Origin: Actinomycetes bacterium
Lineage (GTDB): Bacteria > Actinomycetota > Acidimicrobiia > Acidimicrobiales > Palsa-688
DNA: 64,000 nt
Assembly: GCA_021809105.1 (NCBI GenBank)
Contig: JAKBAM010000008.1
Coordinates: 16,947-80,946, forward strand
Direction of reading: 5' to 3'
Shown here: positions 35,098 to 43,016 of the stretch, one piece after another
Position numbering within the stretch: position 1 is the stretch's first letter
Layout: each line of letters begins with the position of its first letter
Translations under genes and position numbers: made by a program
Notes under the pieces: model-generated
The model's input: the letters and a program-made list of their open reading frames with translations, nothing else
What the model was told of the DNA's origin: nothing
The model's database searches: none

Positions 35098-36012
35098 CTA
35101 GCTCTGGGGGCTGGCCGCCCGCGCCTTGTCCTTGAGGGCGGGGACCACCGGCGCGGCGTCGCGCCAATTGGGCACGCCGTCTTCTGGGAGAGCTGCGGGC
35201 ATCCTGTTGTCGTGGACCTGCGCCCAGTGCGAGTGGTTGAGCTCGTGAAGCGTGAAGCAGGCCTGCAGGGCGTTGTAGAAGCCCATGTTGTCGACGCTCT
35301 GGTTGACCGACTCCTTGATCAGCAGTGACGTCATGGAGGGCAGCTTGGCGATCCGCTTGGCGAACTCCAAAGTCTGCTCGTCGAGATCGTCGAGCGGGAA
35401 GACCTTCGTGACCATGCCGAGGGCGTGCGCCTCGTCGACCTCGAGAGCGTCGCCGGTCAGGAGCAGCTCCTTGGCCTTGCGGGGTCCGAGCTCCCAGGGG
35501 TGGGCGAAGTACTCGAGGCCGCACATCCCGAGCCGGGCGCCCACCACGTCGGCGAACCGAGTGCCCTCGGCGGCGATGATCAGATCACAGGCCCACATCA
35601 GCATCAGAGCTGCTGCGTAGACCTCGCCGTGCACCTGCGCGATGGTGACCTTGCGAAGGTTCCGCCAGCGAAGCGTGTTCTGGTAGAAGTAGTGCCATTC
35701 CTGGAGCATCAGCCGCTCCGCCCCCACCTTGGTCCCGCCCTGCATGGTGTAGGAGGGGTGCTGGCCCGGTCCCGGGGTGTACTCGGCCACCGAGTCCTTG
35801 GTGCCCATGTCGTGGCCGGAAGAGAACATCGATCCCTTCCCGCGCAGCACCACCACCCTGACCTCGTCGTCGGCCTCCGCCTCGAGGAACGCCTCACCCA
35901 GCTCGACGAGCAACCCCCGGTTTTGAGCATTCCTGGCGTCGGGCCGGTTGAGGGTGATCCGGGCGATCCGCCCATCCTCCAGGGTCTCGTAGTCGAGGTA
36001 CTTGCGGGTCAT
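35098..36012 (-). CDS. Enoyl-CoA hydratase/isomerase family protein (long form)
   Basis: A 304-residue crotonase-fold protein, longer than the usual 260 residues because of an insert after the first oxyanion segment (MFSSGHDMGTKDSVAEYTPGP region). Later blocks are VHGEVYAAALMLMWACDLI and FADVVGARLGMCGLEYFAHPWELGPRKAKELLLTGD. The first catalytic Glu position reads GARLG, so ordinary hydratase activity is doubtful. ATG 36012 has AAGGAG seven bases upstream. It is the last gene of the CoA transferase-hydratase-dioxygenase run on the minus strand. Confidence 0.82.
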   Translation of the reverse strand: MTRKYLDYETLEDGRIARITLNRPDARNAQNRGLLVELGEAFLEAEADDEVRVVVLRGKGSMFSSGHDMGTKDSVAEYTPGPGQHPSYTMQGGTKVGAERLMLQEWHYFYQNTLRWRNLRKVTIAQVHGEVYAAALMLMWACDLIIAAEGTRFADVVGARLGMCGLEYFAHPWELGPRKAKELLLTGDALEVDEAHALGMVTKVFPLDDLDEQTLEFAKRIAKLPSMTSLLIKESVNQSVDNMGFYNALQACFTLHELNHSHWAQVHDNRMPAALPEDGVPNWRDAAPVVPALKDKARAASPQS

Positions 36013-36059
36013 GCGCGACTCCTTCGGCTGGTGCGGTGTGGTGACGCCCGACGGCTATG

Positions 36060-36090
36060 ACCCCCTGGCTACGCCGAGAATCCTAGGGGT
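36060..36090 (-). terminator. Candidate hairpin downstream of the TauD-like gene
   Basis: ACCCCCTGG and CCTAGGGGT form an imperfect stem (one bulge, one wobble) with a 14-nt loop, 29-59 bp after the dioxygenase stop and before the next gene. No T-tract; weak. Confidence 0.3.
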
Positions 36091-36118
36091 GGCTGCGCCC
36101 CCGGCGCTAACTGCCTGC

Positions 36119-36943
36119 TCACGCGATCGCCTCGTCACCGAGGATCGTCGTGCGGTGCATCTCGCGCGGGGACGTGGGATCGTAGGGGCAGACCCGGTGC
36201 AGCACGCCGCGGTTGTCCCAGATGACCGTGTCGCCGAGCGACCACTCGTGGCGGTAGACACGATCGCCGGCGGTGGCCCGGGCGAGCAGGTCCTCGAGCA
36301 GCTTCTGGCCTGGCGCGATGTCCCAACCCACCACGTGTGATGCCGTCGCTCCGAGGACGAGTGAGCACCGGCCGGAACGGTGGCGCCACACGAGCGGGTG
36401 CTCCCGCTTCGGCCGTGTCGCCCAGTCTGCCTCCACCTCCGGCGAAGGGTTGGGGTTGAGGCGGCGCTGGTGGGCTTCGAAGCTGTGCAGCACCCGGAGC
36501 GATCCGTATCGCTGCTGCTCGTCGGGGCTCAGCAGGTCATACGCCGCGTAGGTGCTGGCGAACTCCGTCTGGCCCCCGTCCTCGGCGAGCGCATGGGCGC
36601 TCAGCACCGTCGCCATGTTGGGCACCTCGTCGGTGGTGCCGTCGATGTGCCAGTCGAACGTGCCCTTCAAGTACTCGGCGACGGCGCTCTTGGAGGGATC
36701 GAGGCTGACGATGCTGATCTCAGGGATGGGATGGGTCGGGAACCGGTGGATGTCTCCCAACCGGTTGCAGAACGCCACCTGGGTCTGGTCGTCGAGGTGT
36801 ACGCCGCGGAAGACGAGCACGCCGTTGTCCTCCAGCGCCTGCAGGCACGCTGAAGGCAGGTCCTCGTCATGCACGAAGCGGTCGCGGTCAACGCCCAGGA
36901 CCTCTGCCCCCACCGTCGCGCCGAGCTTCTGTAGTGAGATCAT
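36119..36943 (-). CDS. TauD/TfdA-family Fe(II)/2-oxoglutarate dioxygenase
   Basis: A 274-residue dioxygenase with the iron facial triad His99, Asp101 (FDWHIDGTTDE) and His249 (VLHRVCPYD) and a likely 2-oxoglutarate-binding Arg264 (EMHRTTI). It hydroxylates an unactivated carbon, or desaturates, with release of succinate and CO2. Family members act on taurine, 2,4-D, alkylsulfates and phytanoyl-like substrates. ATG 36943 begins the recognisable protein (MISLQKLGATV); the frame further upstream is antisense-like noise. Placed between two hydratase genes in the minus-strand cluster, it may perform an entry hydroxylation. Confidence 0.85.
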   Translation of the reverse strand: MISLQKLGATVGAEVLGVDRDRFVHDEDLPSACLQALEDNGVLVFRGVHLDDQTQVAFCNRLGDIHRFPTHPIPEISIVSLDPSKSAVAEYLKGTFDWHIDGTTDEVPNMATVLSAHALAEDGGQTEFASTYAAYDLLSPDEQQRYGSLRVLHSFEAHQRRLNPNPSPEVEADWATRPKREHPLVWRHRSGRCSLVLGATASHVVGWDIAPGQKLLEDLLARATAGDRVYRHEWSLGDTVIWDNRGVLHRVCPYDPTSPREMHRTTILGDEAIA

Positions 36944-36980
36944 GCTTACGATCTTCGCGCTCGGTGGTCCTGTCGGGCCC

Positions 36981-36995
36981 CCGCCGCTGTGGCGG
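36981..36995. terminator. Small GC hairpin after the enoyl-CoA hydratase stop
   Basis: CCGCC-GCTGT-GGCGG is a perfect 5-bp stem with a 5-nt loop in the 56-bp gap between hydratase stop and dioxygenase start. It could be a terminator, attenuator or chance in GC-rich DNA. Confidence 0.25.
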
Positions 36996-36999
36996 CCCC

Positions 37000-37773
37000 T
37001 CAGCGGCCCTGCCACACCGGGGGCCGCTTCTCGACGAAGGCCAGCGCTCCTTCCCGAGCGTCGCTGCTCGTGAACACCGACTTCTGCAACTCGGCCCGGC
37101 GCTCCTGGGCCCGCTTGTGGTCGGTGACTCCCAGTCGCACCAGCTCCTTGGTCGCGGCCACGCCGAGTGGACCGTTGGCCACGATCCTCTCGGCGTACTC
37201 GAGGGCCCTGGAGAGGACGTCTTCGGGTGCCACCACCGAGTTGACCAATCCGAGCGCGTGCGCCCGCTGGGCGTCGATGCTGTCGCCGGTGAGGGTCATC
37301 TCGAGGGCGATCCCGAGCGGGACCCGCGTGCCGAGGAAGGTGCCTCCCCCTGCGGCGAACAGCCCACGCTTGACCTCGGGCAGGCCGAACTTCGCTTGGG
37401 ACGACGCGACGATGATGTCGCAGGCGAGCAGCAGCTCGAAGCCGCCGGCGACGGCGGTGGCGTTGGCTGCGCCGATGACCGGCACCGAGACCTCGCCGTT
37501 GACCAGGCGCTGGAACCCGGTGGCGACTCCGGTCCCGGCCTTGGGCTCCTGTCCCGCGGCGGCGAAATCCCGCAGGTCCATGCCCGCGCAAAAGGCGCGG
37601 TCGCCTGTAGCGGTGAGTACCACGGCGCGGATCCCGGGATCGGTCTCGGCCTGGTCGATGACCTCCCCGAGGGCCCCCAGCAGGGCGGAGTTGAGGGCAT
37701 TGCGAGCTTCGGGTCGGTTGAGGCTGGCGATCAGGATGCTGCCCCTTCGCTCCTGCAGGAGCTCTTCGCTCAC
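37000..37773 (-). CDS. Enoyl-CoA hydratase
   Basis: A 257-residue crotonase with both hydratase glutamates: FGLPEVKRGLFAAGGG and GIALEMTLTGD, plus oxyanion segments DRAFCAGMDLRDF and NATAVAGGFELLLACD. It should add water across a 2,3-enoyl-CoA. Unlike the other crotonases in the window, its active site looks canonical. GTG 37773 is preferred: GGAAGGG lies nine bases upstream and the codon overlaps the stop of a 15-codon micro-ORF (GTGA). GTG 37791 is the alternative. Confidence 0.88.
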   Translation of the reverse strand: MSEELLQERRGSILIASLNRPEARNALNSALLGALGEVIDQAETDPGIRAVVLTATGDRAFCAGMDLRDFAAAGQEPKAGTGVATGFQRLVNGEVSVPVIGAANATAVAGGFELLLACDIIVASSQAKFGLPEVKRGLFAAGGGTFLGTRVPLGIALEMTLTGDSIDAQRAHALGLVNSVVAPEDVLSRALEYAERIVANGPLGVAATKELVRLGVTDHKRAQERRAELQKSVFTSSDAREGALAFVEKRPPVWQGR

Positions 37774-37817
37774 TGTTGCTGGCCCTTCCACGCATTGAGC
37801 AGGTCGATGTTCGCCAT
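37770..37817 (-). CDS. 15-residue micro-ORF linking CoA transferase and hydratase genes
   Basis: ATG 37817 starts three bases after the CoA transferase stop, has AAGGA about nine bases upstream and encodes MANIDLLNAWKGQQQ, ending in a TGA that overlaps the hydratase GTG. It may carry ribosomes from one gene to the next, or be the relic of a lost gene. No function is claimed for the peptide. Confidence 0.35.
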   Translation of the reverse strand: MANIDLLNAWKGQQQ

Positions 37818-37820
37818 GGC

Positions 37821-39095
37821 TTACCGTCCTTGGGTCGGGGGTGGCTGCTCGTCACTCCGTGCAGCGGCTTCGAAGCCTAGGGCGAGCGCCTCGCCGGTGT
37901 GCTCTCCGACCAGTGGCGGCCGGCGGCGGATCGCCCACGGCGACGCGCTCATCTTGAAGGGAGCTCCCGGATATCTCACGTCGCGACCGAGCTCGTCGTG
38001 GCGGATAGTCGATTGGAACCCTCGCGCCGAGAAGTGTGAGTTCTCATAGGCCTCGTCGGGGGAGAAGATGATGCCGCACTGGAGGTCGCGGTGCTGGGCT
38101 CCCTCGAAGAAGGTGAGGGCGGCGACGTTCTCTGCGATGTGGACGAGGGCGGCGCGAGCGGCACCGAAGATCGCTATCACCTCTGGATCGTCCCGCTCCT
38201 TGACGACGTCGATGCCGCCGCGCTCGACGCCGATCTGGAGGAACACCACCTCCGGGCAGGTCGCCCTCAAGTCGAGCTCGTCGAGCCAGTCGAGTAGCGC
38301 CTGGAAGTCCTTGGCGTCTTGAGGGAGGAACCCGGTAGTGACGTACCGCCCGTCTGCGGCCCGGACCTGCACGTCCATGGTGGGGTTGACCGAGGCGTGC
38401 CGGCCCGTCTGGCGCTGCACCGTCTCACCGGCGACCAGCCAGGCGAACGTGCCGCTCTCGGTGGTCACATTGCAAGCGGCGAACGCGCTCACGTCCACGT
38501 GTTGTCCCGAGCCTGTCGCATCCCGGTGCAGCAATGCGACCAGCGTGGCCAGGGCGGCATGGGTGCCGGTGATCTGGAGGGTCTGGTTGCCTCGGCCGCG
38601 CATGGGAGGCAGCGAATGGTCGTCGTAGCCATTGAGCCACGCCAGCCCTGACGCCGCAGCCATGGTGAGATCGGTCCACGGTCCAGAGGAGCGCGGGCTG
38701 GCGCGCCCGTGGGTGGTCACCGACGTCCACACCAGCTCGGGCTGCTCGGCCCGCAAGTCGGGGTGGTCGAGGTGCAACGCCGCGAGCCTCCCCGGTCGTT
38801 CGGCCTCAAGGACGACCCCGGCCCCGCCGACGAGCCGGCGGAAGTGGTCGGCGTCGAGAGGATCGTCGAGGTCGAGCACCACGCTGCGCTTGGAGGTGTT
38901 GTAATACCACCACCACAAGCTCCGGTCGGGATGGGGATCGTCACCGGCGAAGGGACCGAAGGATCGGGTGGAGTGGCCACCGGGGGGTTCGACCACCAGT
39001 ACGTCGGCGCCCAGGTCGGCCAGCAGCCTGCCGGCCCATGCCCCCCAGAAACTGGCCAGCTCGACGACCCGCACCCCTTGAAGTGGGCCGGTCAC
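37821..39095 (-). CDS. Class III CoA transferase subunit lacking the catalytic Asp
   Basis: A 424-residue CaiB/BaiF protein with typical N-terminal VRVVELASFWGAWAGRLLADLGADVLVVEPPGG (in segments), HVDVSAFAA and the C-terminal PPLVGEHTGEAL. Where active members have GDH before ITG, it reads LQITG (residues 173-177), so the catalytic Asp is gone. The adjacent, coupled gene keeps an Asp, which suggests a heteromeric enzyme like BbsEF of anaerobic toluene breakdown. GTG 39095 overlaps the partner stop (GTGA). A catalytically silent or structural subunit is the most economical reading. Confidence 0.8.
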   Translation of the reverse strand: MTGPLQGVRVVELASFWGAWAGRLLADLGADVLVVEPPGGHSTRSFGPFAGDDPHPDRSLWWWYYNTSKRSVVLDLDDPLDADHFRRLVGGAGVVLEAERPGRLAALHLDHPDLRAEQPELVWTSVTTHGRASPRSSGPWTDLTMAAASGLAWLNGYDDHSLPPMRGRGNQTLQITGTHAALATLVALLHRDATGSGQHVDVSAFAACNVTTESGTFAWLVAGETVQRQTGRHASVNPTMDVQVRAADGRYVTTGFLPQDAKDFQALLDWLDELDLRATCPEVVFLQIGVERGGIDVVKERDDPEVIAIFGAARAALVHIAENVAALTFFEGAQHRDLQCGIIFSPDEAYENSHFSARGFQSTIRHDELGRDVRYPGAPFKMSASPWAIRRRPPLVGEHTGEALALGFEAAARSDEQPPPTQGR

Positions 39096-40333
39096 AAGAC
39101 ACCGTCCGCCTGGAGCGCGGACAACTCCTCGTCGCTCATGCCGAGCAGGCCGGCGAATACCTCCCGGTTGTGCTGCCCGAGGAGCGGAGCGCCCCTTTTG
39201 ATGCTCCAGTCGGTCTCCGACAGGTGGGCAGGGATGCCATCGACGCGAACACCGCCGATCTCGGGATGCTCGACAGTGGGGAACAGGCCCCAATCATCGT
39301 TGTCCGGATCGTGCTCGATGCGATCCTCCGACATGGTCACGGCGGAGACCGGCACCCCGGCCCTCTCCAGCCTCGACGCCACGACCTCGCGGCGGAGGGA
39401 CGACGTCCAGCCCGATACCAGCCGGTCCAGCTGCGCCTCGTGGTCCGCCCTGCCGGCGGTCGCGGCGAAGCGGGCCTCGCGCGCCCAGTGCTGATCGCAC
39501 GCCTCCGCGAAGGCGGCCCAATCTTGGTCGTCCCGGCAGGCGATGGCCACCCACCTGTCGGGCTCCTCGGTCGGGTAGATGCCATGGGGCACCATCACCG
39601 GGTGGTCGCTGTGGTTGGAGTCGGGCATGCCGGGCCGGCGCAGGGGCCGACCGTTGACGGTGTAGTCGAGTAGGTCCGGCCCCGTGAGGCCGAGGCCGGC
39701 CTCGGTGCAGGACATGTCCACCCACTGGCCTTCACCGGTGCGGTTGCGGTGCACGAGTGCAGACAGCACGGCCAGGGCCATGAGGTCGGCTCCCATGTGG
39801 TCCATGTAGGAGAAACCCCAACCCGCCGGAGGGGCGCCCGCCGCCCCCACGCCGAAGGTCAGGCCGCAGACCGCTTGGACGACGGGGCCGAAGGTCTTGA
39901 ACCTTGAGTAAGGACCGGCGTGGCCGAACCCAGAGTTCGACACGTATATGACGTCGGACTTGATGGAGCGAAGCTCGCCGTAGGAGAAGCCCAGCTTCTC
40001 CATTACCCCGCTGGCGAAGTTCTCCGTCACCACATCGGATACCGCCACGAGGCGCCGGAGCAGGTCACGCCCCGCCTCCAGCCGCAGGTTGATCGTGACC
40101 CCCAGCTTCTCGACATTGTGGTTGTTGAAGGCCCCGCCGAGCTCGATGCCTCGTCGCTCGTCGACATGGGGCATCGATCCCCGAAGGATGTCCCATCGTC
40201 CCTGGCGGACCGGGTCCTCGACGCGTATCACCCGCGCGCCGAACGCCGCCAGGTAGCGAGTGGCGCCGGCGCCAGCTAGCTGCCCGCTCAAGTCGCAGAT
40301 AGTGACGTGACCCAGCGCGGTTGCTTGGCTCAT
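39092..40333 (-). CDS. Class III CoA transferase, probable active subunit
   Basis: A 413-residue CaiB/BaiF protein with VTICDLSGQLAGAG, FGARVIRVEDP, GFGHAGPYSRFKTFGPVVQA and the likely catalytic Asp178 in FSYMDHMGADLMA. The C-terminus has the usual LLGQHNREVFAGLLG. It is the first gene of a minus-strand run (two CoA transferase subunits, hydratase, dioxygenase, hydratase), so CoA activation by transfer is probably the opening step of that pathway. No good Shine-Dalgarno is seen before ATG 40333. Confidence 0.85.
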   Translation of the reverse strand: MSQATALGHVTICDLSGQLAGAGATRYLAAFGARVIRVEDPVRQGRWDILRGSMPHVDERRGIELGGAFNNHNVEKLGVTINLRLEAGRDLLRRLVAVSDVVTENFASGVMEKLGFSYGELRSIKSDVIYVSNSGFGHAGPYSRFKTFGPVVQAVCGLTFGVGAAGAPPAGWGFSYMDHMGADLMALAVLSALVHRNRTGEGQWVDMSCTEAGLGLTGPDLLDYTVNGRPLRRPGMPDSNHSDHPVMVPHGIYPTEEPDRWVAIACRDDQDWAAFAEACDQHWAREARFAATAGRADHEAQLDRLVSGWTSSLRREVVASRLERAGVPVSAVTMSEDRIEHDPDNDDWGLFPTVEHPEIGGVRVDGIPAHLSETDWSIKRGAPLLGQHNREVFAGLLGMSDEELSALQADGVL

Positions 40334-40362
40334 CGGGCTCGCACGCTGCGATCGGTACCGGT

Positions 40363-41700
40363 CTAGGCGCGAGGCTTGCGGGGCCGCGACGCGGTCGTCA
40401 GCTCATGGGGCACCGCCACAGGCGCCGCCGGCGCCCCCGATCGACTGCGCCTTAGTGGCATCGCGTCGCGGTGAGAGTTGCCGTTGGCGCTCGGGGGGAT
40501 GGCTCCCAGCGCGCCTGCGTTCCGTCGGATGGCGTCGGCGGCCAGGCTCTCCATGGTCCCCAGGGCCGTGCGGTCCCAGGTCAGGGCCAGGGCGCGCTGC
40601 GCCGCGCCGCTCTGTAGGCGCCTGCGCAGATCGGGACGATCGATCAGCGAGCGCAATGCGCCCTCGAGCTGCTCCCGGTCGTCGAAGAGGAGGCCGCTCG
40701 TGCCGTCGTGCACGGCGTCGGAGTGCCCGGCAATGCGCGAAGCCACCGCCGGGGTACCGCAGGCAGCGGCCTCGGTCAGGGTCATCCCCCACCCTTCGAA
40801 AGCCGACGCCGACAGTACGGCCCAAGCCCGGCGGTATGTGGCGAGGAGCGCTTCCCCGTCCAGGTGTCCCGTCATGCGCAGCCAGCCGCCAGCGCCATGG
40901 GCGTCGATGCGCGCCTGCAGCGCGGCCCGCTCCTGGCCCTCGCCCACGATCACTGCCTCCAACGACTCGTGGGTCGCCTGTGTGGCGACGAGTGCGTCGA
41001 TGAGCAGGTCGAAACGCTTGTACGGCATGAGCCGGCCTACGGCCACGAAGAACGGGCGTTCGGAGCGTGGGCCGAGCGGCGAGTACCGCGGGTCGACGCC
41101 GGGTTCTACGACCCGGATCTGGGCCGGATCCAATCCCATCACCTGGATGATCCGCTGGCGGGACGATTCCGAAAGGGTCACGATCGGCGTGCTCCGGTAG
41201 AAGCGCGGCGCGATGCGCACTTCGATCAAGCGGCCCGCCGCGGCGAGCGGCGCCGGCAGGGTCAGGTCCCACATCCCCTCGTGGACGTGGTGCAAGAAGA
41301 CCGTCCGCGCACACCCCGCCCACAGGGGCGAGAGGAATGGCAGGCCATTCCATATCTCGACGAGGCCGTCGGGACGGTTCTTCGAACGCCTGGCGAAGCC
41401 CTCCCACGCCACTGTCGGGAAGACGCCGTACCGCCGCCCGGGTCTGGTGACGCGGAAGCCGCCGTAACTGTCGACGGGAGGACTGGCCGGCGCTCGCGAT
41501 GCCTTCATGGTGACGTCGACGCCGGCCTGCGCCCAGCGCTCGGCGACGCGGGTGGCGTGGAGCTCCGAGCCTCCCGCTTCGGGGTGGCCGAGATCGCGCC
41601 ACGCGACCATCTCCACCCGGCGCAGCTGCGCGGCGCCCGCGAGCTCACTCAGGGCCGTCCCGAGGTCGGGTCCGGGCAGGTCCTTGCCGATCGCGCTCAC
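40363..41700 (-). CDS. Glycosyltransferase, GT4/GT-B type
   Basis: A 445-residue GT-B glycosyltransferase: N-terminal acceptor domain beginning VEMVAWRDLGHPEAGGSELHA, then the donor domain with FFVAVGRLMPYKRFDLLIDAL and the E-x7-E motif in EGWGMTLTEAAACGTPAVAS. It uses a nucleotide- or lipid-linked sugar to build a glycan, probably at the cytoplasmic face. GTG 41700 overlaps the stop of the acyltransferase gene (GTGA). The last 40 residues are a basic, Ser/Pro-rich tail. The frame extends upstream but overlaps the acyltransferase in antisense-like sequence. Confidence 0.85.
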   Translation of the reverse strand: MSAIGKDLPGPDLGTALSELAGAAQLRRVEMVAWRDLGHPEAGGSELHATRVAERWAQAGVDVTMKASRAPASPPVDSYGGFRVTRPGRRYGVFPTVAWEGFARRSKNRPDGLVEIWNGLPFLSPLWAGCARTVFLHHVHEGMWDLTLPAPLAAAGRLIEVRIAPRFYRSTPIVTLSESSRQRIIQVMGLDPAQIRVVEPGVDPRYSPLGPRSERPFFVAVGRLMPYKRFDLLIDALVATQATHESLEAVIVGEGQERAALQARIDAHGAGGWLRMTGHLDGEALLATYRRAWAVLSASAFEGWGMTLTEAAACGTPAVASRIAGHSDAVHDGTSGLLFDDREQLEGALRSLIDRPDLRRRLQSGAAQRALALTWDRTALGTMESLAADAIRRNAGALGAIPPSANGNSHRDAMPLRRSRSGAPAAPVAVPHELTTASRPRKPRA

Positions 41701-42962
41701 GAGTCGATGGTGGCCGAACTCGTGAGGAGTGGATTTACGCCTTGCGCTCTTGGCGCACGGTGACCGATGCCCGGGAGGTGACCGAGGCGCTGGGCGGGGC
41801 TCTCGACCAGCACGTAGCTGACGGCGGCCGACCCGACGGCCAGGACGAAGGTGATCGGGGCGAGCTCCCAGAGCGGGAACGAGAACAGGCGGTCGCCCGT
41901 CCAGCGCACGAACATCAAGATCCACGCCTCGTGCCAGAGGTAGATGCCGTAGGAGATGGCTCCGAGCAGTGCGAGAGGGCGAGACCGGAGGAGCCATCGG
42001 ACGAACCCTTGGTCCTGCGGGCCGAACACGGCAGGGACCACGAGGAAGAGGCCGAACAGGCCGTAGAGCGTCTGGCGGGCGATGCTGTTGCCCACGGTGG
42101 GCTGGTAGATCGGAAGCCGGTTGAGGCCCAAGTTGGACACCCACACGAAGCAGAGGGCCGCGAGCGACCACGAGATCACCGGCATCTTCGGGTGGGAGGC
42201 CCAACTCGGCCGCCGGCCGGTAGCGCGCATCCATGCCGACACCACGGCCAGGAACATGCCGAGTGCGAACAGGTCCACGTAGGCGGGCAGCCAGTTGGTC
42301 ATGGTTCGAGCCATCGAGGAGTTGACCTCGAGGTCAGCCAGCCGGAAGGACAGGCTGATGAGGCAGAGTACGGCCAGTCCGGCGAGCTCCACGCGCACCT
42401 GGCGGGCGGGATCGCGGTGGCGCCGCCCGAGGACCCAGGCATACAACGGTATGAAAAGGTAGAAGCTCATCTCCGTGCAGAGGGTCCACGCCTGGGTGAC
42501 GCCGGTCAGGATGTGATCTGGGAAGTAGATCTGACCGAAGCCCAGATATATGAGCAGGGACCGCCAGCCAGGTACGACGGTGTCAGCGTGGAGCACGTAG
42601 GTGATCACGCCGAACGCCAGCCAGTAAGCCGGGACTATGCGGAGGAATCGCCGCAGCCAGAAGCGACTGACGCTCGGAGCGCCCCGGATGCCGAAGTGGG
42701 CGCTGGTGAACGGCCGGTAGAGCAGGAACCCGGAGATGACGAAGAACACCGCCACCCCGATCTCGAGGCGGGCGGTGTAGGCGCCCCAGACTGCCTGGCG
42801 GGTCGTGAACCCCGACACGAAGCTGGTGTGCACCCCGAGCACGCTGATGGCGGCGATGGCCCGTAGACCATCGAAGCAGGGCAGTCGCCCGGCAGTTGAC
42901 GGAGCCGCAGGCGGAGCCGCAGGCGGGGCGTCGGAGGCCACGCCTCTTACAGTGTCGGCCAT
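41697..42962 (-). CDS. Membrane acyltransferase (OafA/acyltransferase 3 family)
   Basis: A 421-residue polytopic protein with about ten membrane segments and the family motifs FDGLRAIAAISVLGVH (His as catalytic residue), FFVISGFLLYRPF, RRFLRIVPAYW and SYGIYLWHEAW. It O-acetylates or succinylates sugars of surface polymers. ATG 42962 is used; ATG 43004 is possible, but neither has a well-spaced Shine-Dalgarno. A 12-bp tandem repeat (42901-42926) encodes the PPAAPPAAP stretch near the N-terminus. It lies between the AftD-like gene and the GT4 gene on one strand, so glycan decoration is its likely job. Confidence 0.85.
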   Translation of the reverse strand: MADTVRGVASDAPPAAPPAAPSTAGRLPCFDGLRAIAAISVLGVHTSFVSGFTTRQAVWGAYTARLEIGVAVFFVISGFLLYRPFTSAHFGIRGAPSVSRFWLRRFLRIVPAYWLAFGVITYVLHADTVVPGWRSLLIYLGFGQIYFPDHILTGVTQAWTLCTEMSFYLFIPLYAWVLGRRHRDPARQVRVELAGLAVLCLISLSFRLADLEVNSSMARTMTNWLPAYVDLFALGMFLAVVSAWMRATGRRPSWASHPKMPVISWSLAALCFVWVSNLGLNRLPIYQPTVGNSIARQTLYGLFGLFLVVPAVFGPQDQGFVRWLLRSRPLALLGAISYGIYLWHEAWILMFVRWTGDRLFSFPLWELAPITFVLAVGSAAVSYVLVESPAQRLGHLPGIGHRAPRAQGVNPLLTSSATIDS

Positions 42963-43016
42963 CCCTCCCCTTTGGTCATGACGGCGAGCGACACTGTAGG
43001 GCATCGGCGGAGCTGG

